Source of the DNA: Molossus alvarezi
Taxonomy: Eukaryota > Chordata > Mammalia > Chiroptera > Molossidae
NCBI GenBank assembly: GCA_037176705.1
Contig: CM073894.1
Span: 29,234,501-29,298,500 of the forward strand
DNA: 64,000 nt
Reading direction: 5' to 3'
Made by a program: the position numbers and the translations under genes
Notes under the pieces: model-generated
What the model was told of the DNA's origin: nothing
The model's database searches: none
Seen by the model: only the letters and a program-made list of their open reading frames with translations
Shown: positions 25,301-38,399 of the stretch, in pieces
Layout of the letters: each line of letters opens with the position of its first letter
Position numbering within the stretch: the first letter of the stretch is position 1

Positions 25301-25529
25301 CTGAATCCAGATCTGTGCTTTTCCCAAAACAACCCAGGTCTCTGTCTAAGGTGAACGGGAATCCATCTGTTCAATGAAGACGAGCTCATTGCGAACCGAC
25401 CCAACCCTCGTAGTTGAAAGGCTTTCGTGAGAGGGTGCGTGCAATGCCCTGCAGATGTCATCTGATGCTTTCTACATGACAAATATACAGGGTAGATGCA
25501 CCTGTGTATGAACCGAGGTCCACAGGTAG

Positions 25530-25670
25530 ACCAGGTGCTTTATGTAAAAAAATCAAGTTTCAAGGGATCCTCATAACCCTGTGAGGCGGTGTGAGTTTTG
25601 ATATATTCGAGTTGAGGTTCACAGAGCTCGGTGACTATGCTAAGGCCCAAGCCGGTCCCACCCCGTCTAA
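25530..25670 (-). repeat. MIR SINE
   Basis: ccaggtgctttatgt, gatcctcataaccctgtgag and gttgaggttcacagagctc are MIR core phrases in minus orientation. Confidence 0.7.
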
Positions 25671-25993
25671 TACCCTAGCAGCCCCTTTACAACGACGTGT
25701 GCACATCTGACCACTGGCTTCCAGTGAGCTGCACGGTCATTTTAAAGACTGCACACGTTTTCATTTAGGAACACACCCTGAAGTGTGGTCACTTCTTTCC
25801 CTCGTCTCGTCCTTGCCCCGCCTCTGCACATTTTCAAGTGGCGTATCCATCTTGCACTCTCCAGACACCAGCACCTCGCGTACAGCATATCTTTTGAAAA
25901 AGAAAATTAAGCAGTGGAATCCTTTCAAAAATAAAATTCTCCGGGAATACAAATGTTGAGATGCGATCGAAGCACAGATTTCTGGTTAAAGCG

Positions 25994-26209
25994 GCGAGGG
26001 GTGCAGGGCCCTGCTTCCTCTCCGCACATAGACCCCTCCCTCCCAAGGCGAGGGGTGCAGGGCCCTGCTTCCTCTCCGCACATAGACCCCTCCCTCCCAA
26101 GGCGAGGGGTGCAGGGCCCTGCTTCCTCTCCGCACATAGACCCCTCCCTCCCAAGGCGAGGGGTGCAGGGCCCTGCTTCCTCTCTGCACATAGACCCCTC
26201 CCTCCCAAT
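25994..26209. repeat. 54-bp minisatellite, four copies
   Basis: Four head-to-tail units start at 25994, 26048, 26102 and 26156 with an exact 54-bp period. The unit begins gcgaggggtgcagggccctg and ends tagacccctccctcccaag. The first three units are essentially identical, and the fourth has one C-to-T change (tctctgcac). The period is a multiple of three, so several frames stay open on both strands and produce spurious repetitive 18-residue ORFs. The following bases (acccctcccccccacc) repeat the C-rich end of the unit. Confidence 0.97.
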
Positions 26210-26324
26210 GACCCCTCCCCCCCACCAAACCTTCACCACCTCCTGGGAAAATTCTCAGAGTCCTCACCGTTCTTGGGGACAAAACGTGAGGGATATTCTG
26301 GACGATGATGACAGTGACGAAGAA

Positions 26325-26390
26325 GATGAGGATGATGTCAGCAGCTAACATTTATTGAGTGCTCACCAAGGGGCTAATACAGAAACTCCT
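26325..26390 (-). repeat. MIR SINE fragment
   Basis: gctaacatttattgagtgct is the minus-orientation 3' end of MIR. It is preceded by a GAT/GAC-rich purine run (gatgatgacagtgacgaaga). Confidence 0.65.
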
Positions 26391-26584
26391 CCAAACATAT
26401 CTGAGAGGTCTACCATCAGCCATAAGGGTTAACACAAAGGAGTCTATTAAATGACAAGTTGAACATCTGTGAGCAGACGGGAGACCTCAGGAATATAACA
26501 CAGCATAAACACTGGAAGCAGAAGGGCCCTGGAGCCTAAGGGGAAGCCCCACAGGTGAGCCTGCATCCGCCAGAGGCCAGCAAG

Positions 26585-26715
26585 CACCCATTCACACGTT
26601 CATGCAGCAAACAGTGCTTGGGTGCCCTCACAGTGCCCAGGTATTATGGGACCCCCTACATGGAGCTTACCTTCTAAGAGGATATTTGAGAGGGAACATG
26701 AGGAAAAGGAGGTAG
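26585..26715. repeat. L2-like fragment
   Basis: cattcacacgttcatgcagc, agtgcttgggtgcc and tacatggagcttaccttcta follow the L2 phrase order (cattcattcaacaa...tggagcttacattcta). Confidence 0.65.
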
Positions 26716-26973
26716 AAGTACACTGCAGACAAACTCTGCGTTTTAACAGTTTTTAGGATTTCAGCTATGCTGCTGCAGGGAAGACAAATTAGTGAGGGCC
26801 ACAGGACATTTGCTAAGTTCCCTCTCGGTTGTAAGGACCTCATTATCAGGAAATTATATTTACAGCTGCCTGGAGTTGGGAAATTTTTTAGAAATGGGAA
26901 AAATTGTAAAAATATGTTTTATCATCATCCAAAATGTATACTAATGCTTAAAATTTATTAAAACTACAGAGTG

Positions 26974-27195
26974 TGCCCAGCCGGTGTGGCTCAACGATTG
27001 AGTGTCAACCCACGCACCAGGAGGTCGCCAGTTTGATTCCTGGTCAGTGCACACACCCAGGTTGTGGGCCCAATCCCCAGTGGGGGGCATGCAGGAGGCG
27101 GCCAATCAATGTTCTCTTTCATCAATGTTTATATCTCTTTCTCCCTTTCCCTTCCTCTCTCTAAAATAAATAAAGAAGAAATAAATAAAATTTTA
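26974..27195 (+). mobile_element. Ves SINE, short-tail class
   Basis: Head tgcccagccggtgtggctca, B box GTTTGATTCC, gggcccaatccccagtgg and a C/T tail ending ctctctaaaataaataaa. A perfect 14-bp duplication, aaaactacagagtg, lies at 26960-26973 and 27196-27209. Confidence 0.95.
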
Positions 27196-27369
27196 AAAAC
27201 TACAGAGTGGACTGTCCCAATATCCATGAAATCATTCTCCTCCATGGACTTTCCTGCTAAGAAAGAATGCTTTTTCTCCACATAACAAAAGAGAAAAATT
27301 AGACAAAGGGAAACATCTGCATGTGTGCAAATATATAATGAAATATTACATTATGAAACATCATGTAAT

Positions 27370-27520
27370 ACTTTACTTTTCAAATTTATTTCCATTCAAA
27401 ATAATCCTGTGAGTCAACAGCGCTGATATGACCATTCCCAGCCCATTTATAGATGAGACAGGGGACAGTTGTCTGCAGTCTCCCTCTGGCACCTAATCTT
27501 GTCTCTGATTTTCATGTCAG
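27370..27520 (-). repeat. MIR SINE
   Basis: ataatcctgtgagtcaacag and cccatttatagatgagacag fit a diverged minus-orientation MIR. Confidence 0.6.
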
Positions 27521-28338
27521 GGCCTTTCCAACGCACCCAAATTCTTGAGAAGAGGACACAATTGCCTGGACTCCTAGGGGAATAATTTTCTACGTTAAGA
27601 AAATTCCCTAAAATTCCCACTTGTCTTTTGGCTCTGGAAGTATAGGAAAAGTGCTAAAAAGCAAAAGAAAATCAGCAGCCAAGGGCAGATTCTCCACCCC
27701 ATTGTGCTGACATGCCAAACTGATTCTGGGCATGCATTTGAGCCCTCTCTGGCCTGCCTGGTCTGCATTATGGTACTGAGAGCCTGTCAGACCCAGAACA
27801 ACAGAGAGCCCAGATGAGCAGCGTCTAGGAAGGGAGTAGGGGTCTGGAAGGCAGTTTCAACTCCCACGTCTAGGGCCAGCCCAGGAGAAGCCCCGGCAAA
27901 ATTCGTCCTACCATCTGCATTTCTTCTCCTGGACCCCTCTCACCAGGTCTGTGTCTCTGGGGCCAGTCCCTCCAACTGGCCTTTTCCATGGGTCTCAGGC
28001 TTCGACGCAATTCCAGATAGAACTGTAGCAGCAATCCGTCCCTAAAACATAGGCCAGGTGCTGATAGCATTAATGTCCACATCTGGTTCTTCTGAGCCCC
28101 CTTTCCTGGACAGACTCTGCTTCTGACAGGCCTTACATGAACTTGCTTACATGAACTTGGCTGGACTCACCTGTTCTCAGCACTGACACTTGGAAGCCTT
28201 ATAACTGCACCTGACCAGCCTCTCACAGAGTCCTTACCTGCCATGAGCTCCCTGTATCCCCAGAACTTAGTCATTCTCTGGGCAGGCCAGCATTTACTTT
28301 CCTCAACTCTAATAGACATACGCGTCTCCCCCCCTCCC

Positions 28339-28340
<2 letters not shown>

Positions 28341-28379
<39 letters not shown>
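28341..28379. repeat. (CA)n microsatellite
   Basis: About 19 uninterrupted ac dinucleotides, preceded by a C-rich run. Likely length-polymorphic. Confidence 0.97.
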
Positions 28380-28383
<4 letters not shown>

Positions 28384-29019
28384 GAATTTGCAGCATGTCA
28401 CATAGCTCTACCATTATAATACTGGACAGAGGGATTACTCCTATCTAGTTTCTATTAAATCTACTGGAAATCAAAAAAAAAAAAAAACTCAGATGATCCA
28501 AATGTTTCAAAATAATGAAATATTTTCAGAGTGATAAGTATCAATAAGCAAAACCGTCAGAAAGTATGTTTTATAAGTCATCCAAATATTCACCAGTAAG
28601 GAGAAAACCTATTTTATTCTAATTGTAAATAAACTTTCAATTTAAACAACTCTATATATCAAGACCTTACTATTTGCCAATTATGTTTAAATATAGAATG
28701 ACCCGATTGATTCTTTATCCCAAAAATGTATTGCATTGGTATAGTCTTCTACCAGATTGAAATCCCTAGGATTATTGCACAAGGCTTTGCAGTTCAGAAT
28801 AATTAAGCAATTCAACAAATGAAGCCAATATCTCTCTACTATGTTCTGAGACACAAGTACCCAAATCTCCCACTACAGAATTCATTTGAGGGAAATAATA
28901 TAGACGTACTTTTCCCTATTTCTCTGGCTATGTACAATAGAAAACACTAAACATTATATATATAAAACAAACATAAGAAGACGAAAGGGTACAGAAGAGA
29001 AGCCACACTGCAAGAAGGC

Positions 29020-30370
29020 TAGAGAACCTGAAACCTGAACAGTGACCCAGTGGCGAGTTCCCTGGGTTTTCTTCTTGAATGATCTATCCCCGACTAGATA
29101 CTGGAGAAGCCAGCAACCTGGATATGCCAATGCACATAAACAAATAACAGCCCCAAGAAAAGCCTATTCTCTCTAGCCAAAGGACCGGAAAAGTGATAGC
29201 CCAGTAAGATAGAAAACTTTTAGACAATAATTGTTCTACTCCAGCCAAACAGCACCATAAAAACTGCTGCTCCAACCCTACTAGCAAAAATATAGTGCAG
29301 AACCTAGATGTTTACCTTGGCTGGATTGTAGCAAAGTGATCCCCACACAAACCCCACTGTTAGCAATGTCAGAGGAGACACAGATTGACAGCTGAAATTC
29401 TGATCCCAACCCACTGGGGTGTATCAGAGGAGACCTAGCGGAGAGTTGTCTTTCACCACAGCTCAGTAGTAAAAAGCCCCCAAGGAGCCCTCCTCCTTGA
29501 TCCTCAGCAATAAAAGCCTGAATGATGAAGCAGGATTTCCACCCGCACTGCACAGTGGTGAGGTGGCATCTCCCCAATCCACCATGGCAGTGTCAGAGTG
29601 GCGTGCAAAAACACAAGACTTAAATAAGACCCAGAGTCTAATAACATAAGACCCCAAAATATTCAGGTTTCAATTGAAATTACTCATTGTACCAGGTCCC
29701 AGGATATCTCAAACTGAATGAGCAAATATATCAACAGATGCCAGCTAAGATGAGATAGATTCAAAGCAACCAACATAAAAATGATTCAGAATGAGTCAAC
29801 CAACAATTGTAAACACATTTGAAACTAATAAAACAAATAGTTTCCACCAAGAAAGAAAGAGCAAAAAATACATCTTAAATGAAAATTTGAGAAATTTGAA
29901 AGCTAGAATATATCCACTGAATGAGCTCAACTATCAGATTAGGGGAACAAAAGAAAGAATCGATAAATTTGAGAGAACAATAAAAAGTAGCCAATCTAAA
30001 CAAAAGAGAAAAAAATAGAGTGGGGGGAAAAATAAACACAGGAATGTATGAGACCATAATAAAAGTTCTAACATGTGTGTCCCTGGAGTCTCAGAAGAAA
30101 AGAAGGTGAGGGTGAAAAAATATTCAAAGAAGTAATGACTGAAAATTTCCCCAATTTGACAAATAACAAAACATAAACGAACAGATTCAAGAATCTGGGG
30201 AAACCCTAAACAGGATAAATCCCCCAAAATCCATGCCAAGACACAGCATAGGCAAACTTCTGAAAACCAAAGGCATAGAAAACGACTTTTAAAGTGGCCA
30301 GACAGAAACAATGCTTTGACTATAGGGGGGAAAAGCAATTTTAGTAACAGTGGATTTCTTGTCAACATTT
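29020..30370 (+). mobile_element. HAL1 (L1-derived, ORF1-only) element remnant
   Basis: The order of phrases agrees with HAL1: acccagagtctaataacata, caattgaaattactcattgt, atgagcaaatatatcaacag, then aacatgtgtgtccctggagt, gaaaatttccccaatttgac, gattcaagaatctgggg and gccaagacacagcat. It ends near acagtggatttcttgtc. HAL1 encodes only an ORF1-type coiled-coil RNA-binding protein. A 75-codon remnant (29791-30018) is rich in Lys/Asn/Glu, but the frame is broken elsewhere, so the copy is dead. The 5' limit is approximate. Confidence 0.85.
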
Positions 30371-30399
30371 GTTTGCATTTTTCATTATCTTAATTTCTA

Positions 30400-32510
30400 A
30401 AACACCTCCTCCTGAATTTAATTCAAAATTCCATCTACCTTACTTTCTTTTGTATAAACACCTAAGCAGATAGGATGCCATGCATTCCTAAGAACAGATC
30501 AGTCTCACCTATGTCTGAATTGAGACTCATCAAAGTGCAGCAGCATTTTCCAAGAGGTGAGCTTCTAAAGCGTTAATGCTCTTCTCTATTTGGGAGTGGT
30601 TTCAGGCTTGGGGCCATAGGATTTGCCCTTCCTGACTTGGAAAATATGAGCCACAATACCAAGAAAGGTAAGAAGCCCAGCAGAGCCCTTAGTGATAAAT
30701 GAGTTTGCATCATCTGTCATTAGAACTTCCTGCCAACTAGGTCATTCCCTATTAAATTACCACTTGTCAATGTTCAAAATACTGATTGATAAATGACTGT
30801 GCCAAATCTGATAACACAACAGCTTTTATTTTCTAATAATCCTAGTTACCACGGCCAGCTTGTCAAGGCACAGATACCATACTTTTTTTTTAAGTACTTA
30901 CTAAAAGACAATTTAATCTAACGCAACACTAGCGGGTAGAATGCCTGGCCCCCTATATGTACCTACTGGTTCCACTTGCCAAAATAAACCTACTGGCGAT
31001 TTAGTGATATAAGGAGCTCCAAGTTTCACATTTCATCAAATGCTAGTAATCTGTTTTATCAATATAAACTGCATTTTAATGAAAAAATTCTTTTCTTCAG
31101 TATACTTCACTTTCAATGCCCTTGAGTATAATAATTCGTTCATGCTGTAGAACAAGAATGTTTTACAAGACCTTAACTCTCAGGAGAAATTTCTCCGTAA
31201 ATACAAAATGTGATTTTTATGGGAATGTGTTGTATGTACATGAGTCGTGCCCAGCACTACAAAATCAAAACAAAACAGGTTTCACTTAGATTTTAGCTTA
31301 AATATCCGTCTGAGATACTATACAGCTAACTTGTTACTAAAACAAAGCTTAGTTGAGCAACTAGATGATGGGTAAGCGGAATGGGATTCTTATCCCTGAG
31401 CTTTCTATATCAAAATACATCAGAACACAGCACAGACAAGTGTTAAGGCAGAACCAATCATTGGGACTCAAAGCAGTTTTTAACAAGCTCAAACTTGTAT
31501 CGTGCTTGATTCCTTCTTAGTGATTCAAAGTGAAAATGTTTTGGCTACATTTAAGCTAGGCTCTGTACAACGTTGCACACAAATTTATGTGGCAGTTGGC
31601 CAAGTTCGACTCTATGAAATCATTCAGGACTGGTCTTTCTCACTAGGGTTACTTCCCCCAAAGTTAACTCTAACATCCTTTTGTTTCCCATTCTTTTCCT
31701 ACTTCCTACTAAACACATACGGGCAAAGGTCCGTGTGGCAGCTGGCAGTGACTGACACCCCCCCTCCATTGCTCTCAGTGGTTTCACACCTAACTACATT
31801 TTGGTCACCTACCACTTTTCTGCTCTTTCTTACCATTTTTTTTTTTTTGTCCACTCCATTCAAAAATGCCCAGTGGCAATGTCACTGGAAGAAATGATGA
31901 AAACAACAGAAACACAATGCCAATAATTTCTCACCTGTGACATTCCTTTCTATGGCACTTTTATGTCTTATTTGTCTTCTCTATCACACACCAGTCATAA
32001 CGGAGAGGCCGTTATGTCTTCCCTGGGATTTGTGTGGTGCCGCATTCCATGGTCAAAGTTGAGCAAGAGATTAATAATGAATACAAGCAAATGGTATTCG
32101 GAGAGGACTTGAGCTAGAGATGCAGGGCCAACTGCTCCAGGGCAGCAATGCACAGGCAGGGGATATAAGTGGTCGCCTGCAAATCTGCTCCTTGTAGGTG
32201 CTACCTGAGTCATGGAAAGTAGAAATCTCCCAAGAGAAACTCCCTAAGGACAGTATGTGACAAGGTGTGTAGGTAGCCCGTTGAACGGGTGAAAACATAC
32301 CCCTGTAAAGCATAGCTCTCCTCTACATAAGAGTGCACACCATAACATTCCGCAGTATCAGCAATTTCTGCCCGGTGTTTTCTTCTTCCAGTAAATGTTT
32401 TTAAAAATAGCAAATTCTGTATTTACGTAAGTATGTATTAGTCAACATTAACCGAGCGAGTGAAGCAAACACTGAGTTGCCAAAGTAAAGATTCCATTTG
32501 AATTTTTACA
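30400..32510. other. Unique intronic stretch
   Basis: AT-rich sequence without a recognised gene or transposable element. A 131-codon open frame at 31502-31897 (plus) is Leu/Phe/Thr-rich, runs through a poly-T, and looks like chance. Confidence 0.5.
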
Positions 32511-32525
32511 TCTGCGTGCGTGCAT

Positions 32526-32549
32526 ATGTGTGTGTGTGTGTGTGTGTGT
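32526..32549. repeat. (TG)n microsatellite
   Basis: About 12 tg dinucleotides. Confidence 0.9.
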
Positions 32550-32974
32550 ATTATATGTATGTATATAATTAGTGACAATCTAGAAAACATGAACAAACAA
32601 ACCAGGAAGAAAACAACTTTTAATCACCCCAGTCCCACCATTCACACAGAGGCCACAGGTAACATTCCGGGGTATCTCCTTCTAAACGTGCTCTCCATTT
32701 GAACATGGATATGCAACCTGTACACGTGTGGGGCATAGAAGTGAGGCGATGATTACATAGGATGTCCATACACAACGCCTTAAGAAACCAGGAGGTTTTC
32801 ATTTCCTATCTCTAAGAAATGGGTTCAAGTGAGCTAAAGCTGAACCATTTCTATTGTTTCACCCACCTCTGGAAAAAAAGGGGGTGGGTAGGGAAATATA
32901 ATGATACGGAAAGTCTCTGAGGTAATCTGGTTCTGATTTTTTTTTTCTATCATCATAATACCACTCTTCATTGT

Positions 32975-33150
32975 ATAGTGCTTCAGGATTTATAAAGCCC
33001 TTTCATATAAATTAAAGTCCCATGAGGCTAGTAAGGAAAACATTATTGTTTCCATTTTACAAGTAAGAAAATTAAGCCCCAGGTCCTGTGGGCGAGAGCA
33101 GGGAGTCGGAACAAGAGCCCAGGTCTGACATGAAATGCAGGGCTGCTTTC
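32975..33150 (-). repeat. MIR-like SINE fragment
   Basis: ttataaagccctttcata, gtttccattttacaagtaag and aaaattaagccccagg are typical of a minus-orientation MIR-family element. Confidence 0.65.
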
Positions 33151-34560
33151 AGAACCCTCTCCCAAATGTCCTATGCTCCCGAGGGTCCCATCTGTTTGCG
33201 TTAACCTAGGACTAGCGGCACACCCTAGAGCAGTTGTTCTCAGTTTCTCCTGTGAAGCAGTAAGTGGACATTAAACAAGCGAAGGCCTGTGAACACTGGC
33301 CTCCCTCTGTTCAAAATGAATTCTCATGCTGAGAGCACCTTCCACACCACCTGACCCTCCGTAATAAAGGCGTGTCCCTTCCCTCCATATCTTCAGTCAG
33401 CAGAATCCATCTATCCTGACTCCTCACAAACGTCCTTCGCTCCATCTGCACTGTCTCCACACTGACAGCACACAGCATCTTCCACTCTCGTTTAACCAGC
33501 CAGCCCCGCACCCACACGGCTCACAACCTCTTGTCTTGTCCAGTCCAACCTCACAGAAGCACCAAGTGAAATCAGCAAGGCTTTCTTTTCCCTATGAAAC
33601 TTTCTGAAGCTCTCAACTCTAGCCATTCCACCTCTCTTCAACGTGACCCTCATTTTCTTGTTTATTGATTTCCATAATTCAGCCCAGGCACCTAATCTAG
33701 AAAGAAAAGCTATGAATTATTAAAAAACTTTCAGTCTCTGAAAGTAATTAACATACTAGCAATACATTATTTTTAAGCACATGAGATTTCTAAACATAAT
33801 AAAGAAATAATCAATTTAACCATCAGAGTATAAAAAAATCTTAATGTTCGAGTGACAAACAGTATAATTCTATTTTGCTAGTGTCTTGTTCTCATTATGG
33901 TAAATAACTGACTTGGGTTTTTAAAATAGGTCAGTGTGAGGTTAGTTTCTATTTGACAGGTTGATCAGGGTGTGTTTTCTGTGCAAAAAGTTAGTAAGTT
34001 TCAAGTATCAATTTTCTATTCATATACATCAAATATCAGTGCACACATATTTTAAAGCACTCAAGATTGATCTAAGACCTATAGTGCAATAATATTTTAA
34101 ATATAACATTTGTCTCCTAGCAATCTGGTTTGTTATACGACTTGAAATGTGTTACTGTCCTTCAACATTCATATCAGCTGCAAGTGTTTTCAACTATTAT
34201 TTTATTTTCTCATTTGTCTTCAACTCTGTAGCATGCTGTAAAAATGCCATGACATCTGAAAACTGTTACACAGTAAGCAACCACTCTATCAATCAGTTCT
34301 CTTATGAGTTCCATTTTACAATTCAACTACAAACTGTTGAATGTAAAGGTTTATCTGTCTTCAAGAAAACTAAGTATCTCTTTGGTTACTACCAAGATAA
34401 AGAGATAAAAATATTTTTGAAACACAGGATATGTCTTTAGCAGTTCTGGAACATACACACACTCATAAAAATACATATAGCAGCTTTTTGAATTTAGCAA
34501 AATAATGCTGAGTGATGCTGTATTTGCATTAGGCATTAAAATGTGGAAAACTTCTGAATA
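33150..34560. other. Unique intronic stretch
   Basis: Pyrimidine-rich at 33.3-33.7 kb (possibly an old L2 fragment), otherwise AT-rich. A 97-codon frame at 34147-34440 (plus) has no recognisable domain. Confidence 0.4.
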
Positions 34561-34569
34561 GCCAAGGAC

Positions 34570-34645
34570 TTAACAAATTTGGATCCCCAGAATCTATTCA
34601 GAACCTAGACACATAGTAGGTCTAAATAAATGTTTCATAAAGTAA
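34570..34645 (+). repeat. L2 3' end fragment
   Basis: ggatccccagaatctattca followed by acatagtaggtctaaataaa and tgtttcataa mirrors the L2 terminus. Confidence 0.6.
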
Positions 34646-35114
34646 TCCTTGTAGTTATGCACAAGATAAGAATCCAAATGTTCAACTACGGAGCAGGCAA
34701 AGTCTAGGCAAAATACATGGACAAAAAAATAGTATGTCTTCAGGAAATTACATTTGCAGGATTAATTCCCAGAGTTCATTATTTGCAGAACTGGACAAAG
34801 ACTTATGATGAAGGGGTACTGAAAAGGCCCCAAGGAATTCAGAAAATGTAAGTTTTGGTTCTAAGTTCACACTAATCATGTAGTGTCATGCTGAACCCTG
34901 AGACACCCTAAGTTCTAACTGTGAAGCATGACTGCCTTTCAAAGAGGAAACACTGTACATGGCCCAGAGCCCCACCCATGCATCCAAGACACAGCTCCAA
35001 GGTCACCTGCTCCGCTCTCTCAGCCCAACTCTGGTTCCCATTGCACCTCACACAGCCTGTCCCGTCACACGGTGTAATGAACGACCAGGGAAGCTATACA
35101 GCAGGGTGGTCACA

Positions 35115-35300
35115 CTCAAATGTTCTCAAACCCTAGGGTCTGGGCTGGAGTCTGTCCTCAATACTGATGTCCTCTGACAAGTTACCTAGGCCTGTTATGC
35201 TTTGGTAGCCCTATCTGTCAAATAAAGCAGTCAGAGTAGAGTACCTGCTTCATAGCACTGTTTAACGAAACAAGAGAAATCATGAATATAAGACGGAAGA
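35115..35300 (+). repeat. MIR SINE
   Basis: gtcctctgacaagttaccta, ctatctgtcaaataaagcag and gtacctgcttcatagcactg are the sense-orientation MIR core. Confidence 0.75.
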
Positions 35301-37675
35301 CTATGTAAACAAGTGCTCTTGCTGTTAATTCTTTCCTTCTGCTGCTTCTCTTTCACTAAATCCTGAACTTCTAGAATTTAAGCACTCTATGTCTGTTTGA
35401 TCACATATATAAAAAACTTGACACTACCTTCCCTAGAGACTACAAAGGGTTATTTAAAATATAAAATTAATTCGCACATTCAAAAGTAGTAAATAGTTTT
35501 CAATGCTACGCCAATGCAAAGTGACAAAGCTACTGTTACTATATGTCATTAGGACATTAGGTAGCAGAGAGCTAAGTGTTAGAAAGTCATAGATCTCCAA
35601 AAATTTCATGAGAGAATGCAAAAGAAAAATACCTGAGACATGAGGCATGTAAGAAAGATCTGCTGGGAGAGCAACTGCAATTACCTGAACTATCAGATGG
35701 CCAGAAGTTGTGAAAAATATCTGAAGAGATGTTCAGTGTTGTTACCTTTTCCACCTTCTGGTGCACCTCCCTCACTGAACCTTCTATGCTTAGCACCATC
35801 ACGCTACCCTCCAGTGAGGTCCTTAAAGCCCGAGGTGCCCTTCCTAGAATCTGTACCAGCTTTCACCTAAAACTACTCCTCTCTCCTCTGGGTTTCTGAA
35901 AAAGAACACGAGAATGTGGAGTTGGAACATCGAAGTTATAGTTTCAGATCTCGGAGTTAATTCCTCATCTGCAAAATGGAAGGAAGGTTAGAAATCTCTG
36001 ACCTCCATCCTGCTTTAAAAAAAAAAAAGGAATCAATGAGCACATCTCCATAAAGTATCAAGAAGAAAATCACTCTGACTAAATTCACACTAAATTATAA
36101 ATAAAAACTATACTACGTACATCTGCTTTTAAATAGAATCTTTATGGAACATAAAGCTCTGATGAAAGCTATGGGTCTTCTCAAAAAACATGCACATGTG
36201 CACGTCCCCATAAAATTTTATATATAATTTCAGCAACCTCCAACTCCAAACAGAAACTCCAACAAGAACTACTTCACTGGCTGGTGGCAGAGTTTCAGGA
36301 AGTAGTAGAGAGAGGTTGGGAGAAAATTTGGGATCTTCTTAGCCACCTCTTAAATCATACCATTGCAAAAGCTGCCTCAACCATGAAAACATACGATTGG
36401 CTCTGCCTTTTATTGATTATTCCAGTGTTTTGTAAGGATCACAGCCAAGGTCTCTGTTATTTCTAATCAATTTGCTTTTCCAAACCACATTTTCCTATCC
36501 TGCTTCACCCTCCTTCAAAGGGTCAGTAACTGGGTCAGCATCTCAGTAATAATGACAGTTCCCATACTTAAATATAACCCTCTAAGGCCATTTTTTCTTT
36601 CCCTCAATCACTGAGAGGGAACAGTTAAGACTCGGTGTTAGCTGTCTCTACCCTCTGGTCAAAGATACCAGAATTGCAATGGGAACAGAAAGTATCGTGA
36701 AAGGTACACTATTAAATAACTGCACAAGAACTCCTCCTGGAATACAGACTCGACTTTACACAGCCTAAGACCATTTTAACCAAAGACATTTATTGTGAAA
36801 TGTCTATGAAACCCTGTAAGGAAATATTTGCAGAGCTGTGTCAGCATTATAATTTCAGTGATAAATGGTCTAAGCCCTAAAGCTGTGTTTCCATCTACCT
36901 TGGGGTGTTTCAAAGAACCCATAGCAAAGTGGCCCAACATTTATTTCCACGGATGCCTAAGTCCCTTTGATACCCTTTCCCCCTTCATCTTCTCCTTGGG
37001 TAAAAAGAAAAAGAAGAAGATGAAGAAAATTAAAGTTATCTAGTATTCCCAATCACATTTATGGAGACAGTCCAACAGGTAAAAAAAATAGCACAGCATT
37101 TGAAGAAAATTACTCCCTAAAAAGATGCGTATACAATGTTGTGAAATAAATGGCTTGCAAAAATAGAGATGATTCATTTTAAATTATAACAACAATGAAA
37201 ACAGTAAAGAAAACCAAAGACTCTAGGATGAAAATTAATAGCACTATTGTTTAAAAGGAGAGAATGGGAATAGATTCCATGTTAAACAGGTTTCTTTAAG
37301 CTTCTAATTCCATTTAGCTTAGAAAGACAAGGAAAAGGAGAAGATAAAGCTACACATTTAAAACTGACAAAGGGCAGTACTTCTATGCAATTTTATAATT
37401 AATCTGTGGGACTATGTGTCAGTAGAATTTATTGAGAAAAATAGTTTAGTGCTATTTTATAAGGATAAGACATTAGAAGAAAAAGTATTGCAATTGAAGT
37501 TACACTAGCTAAGAAAATATTATATAAGAGCTATTAATCATCAAGATTCAGGTCACACGTGGGCTAGCAGCTGGAGTCAAGGAAAAACACTGCACAAGTG
37601 GCCAGGTGAATTGTGGGTGTTTTATAGCTTTCTCTAGGTTTTTTACTTAAGTCCCTGTTAAAGAAAAGAATACTA
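35301..37675. other. Unique intronic stretch
   Basis: I recognise no gene or clear transposable element. It contains A-rich runs and several pyrimidine-rich patches. Confidence 0.45.
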
Positions 37676-37692
37676 GATAAAATTATATTTCT

Positions 37693-37892
37693 TTTTTTTT
37701 CTTTATTGATTTTAGAGAGAGAGAGGAAGGGAGAGGGAGAGAGAGATGAAAACATTGATGAGAGAGAACATCGACTGGCCACCTCCTGCATGCCCCACAC
37801 AGGAGATCTGGCCCACAACCTGGGCAAGAATCAAACTGGTGACCTCTTGGTGCATGGGTCGATGTCCAACCACTGAGCCACACTGGCCAGGC
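37693..37892 (-). mobile_element. Ves SINE, short-tail class
   Basis: The minus-strand head is gcctggccagtgtggctcag with B box GTTTGATTC and a tail of (CT)n then taaagaaaaaaaaag on the element's sense strand. The duplications taaaattatatttct (37678-37692) and taaaattctatttct (37893-37907) differ at one base. Confidence 0.94.
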
Positions 37893-38073
37893 TAAAATTC
37901 TATTTCTGCCAAAATTTTATTTATATTATGATCTAGCTGGTCATCCTACCACCACCCTCCAGAAAAATCTCTGCTTTGTATTAGGAGAATAAACATTTTC
38001 TTTCATCTCCTCCATGCGATTACCTACAAGTGTACAAGATTTAAATGCTTTACTAAGTATTCACGCATTTTAT

Positions 38074-38208
38074 CAGTGGTTCTCAACCTGGGAAGCTTCA
38101 AAATGTGCTGACGTCTGGGTTCTATCCTCAGAAATTCAGACTGGGATAGGGTACTGGCCAGCATAGGAGTTCGAAAAGTTCCATGAATTCTAATACGCAG
38201 CCAGAGTC
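38074..38208. mobile_element. MER5-type hAT-Charlie MITE
   Basis: Begins cagtggttctcaacctggg and ends with ttctaatacgcagccagag, the two ends of MER5A-type elements. The internal gttctatcctcagaaattca matches its middle. Confidence 0.85.
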
Positions 38209-38278
38209 TAAAATACGTACATTTGAATGGACAGTGTACAAGGCAACAGGACTGCCTCAAAGCATTCAAAGTGATGTC

Positions 38279-38296
38279 ACACACACACGCACGTAT

Positions 38297-38334
<38 letters not shown>
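38279..38334. repeat. (CA)n microsatellite
   Basis: An interrupted first part (acacacacgcacgtatgc) is followed by about 18 pure ac repeats. Confidence 0.96.
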
Positions 38335-38337
<3 letters not shown>

Positions 38338-38399
38338 CCTATGGCTAATATCCTCTAACTTTCCTAAACGGAAGACAAATATACCGGTATAATAAATAA

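Noticed and set aside
25994..26209. Possible CRISPR-like array
   Set aside because: Units are directly adjacent with no variable spacers, in vertebrate DNA; it is a minisatellite.
25953..26351. Five overlapping repetitive ORFs of 104-131 codons on both strands
   Set aside because: They come from the 54-bp minisatellite, whose period is a multiple of three; any open frame is repeated four times.
29934..30368. 144-codon minus-strand ORF rich in Leu and Phe
   Set aside because: Antisense of the A-rich HAL1 ORF1 remnant; such strings are expected from A-rich templates.
31502..31897. 131-codon plus-strand ORF
   Set aside because: Low-complexity Leu/Phe/Thr/Ser frame running through poly-T, without domains or splice support.
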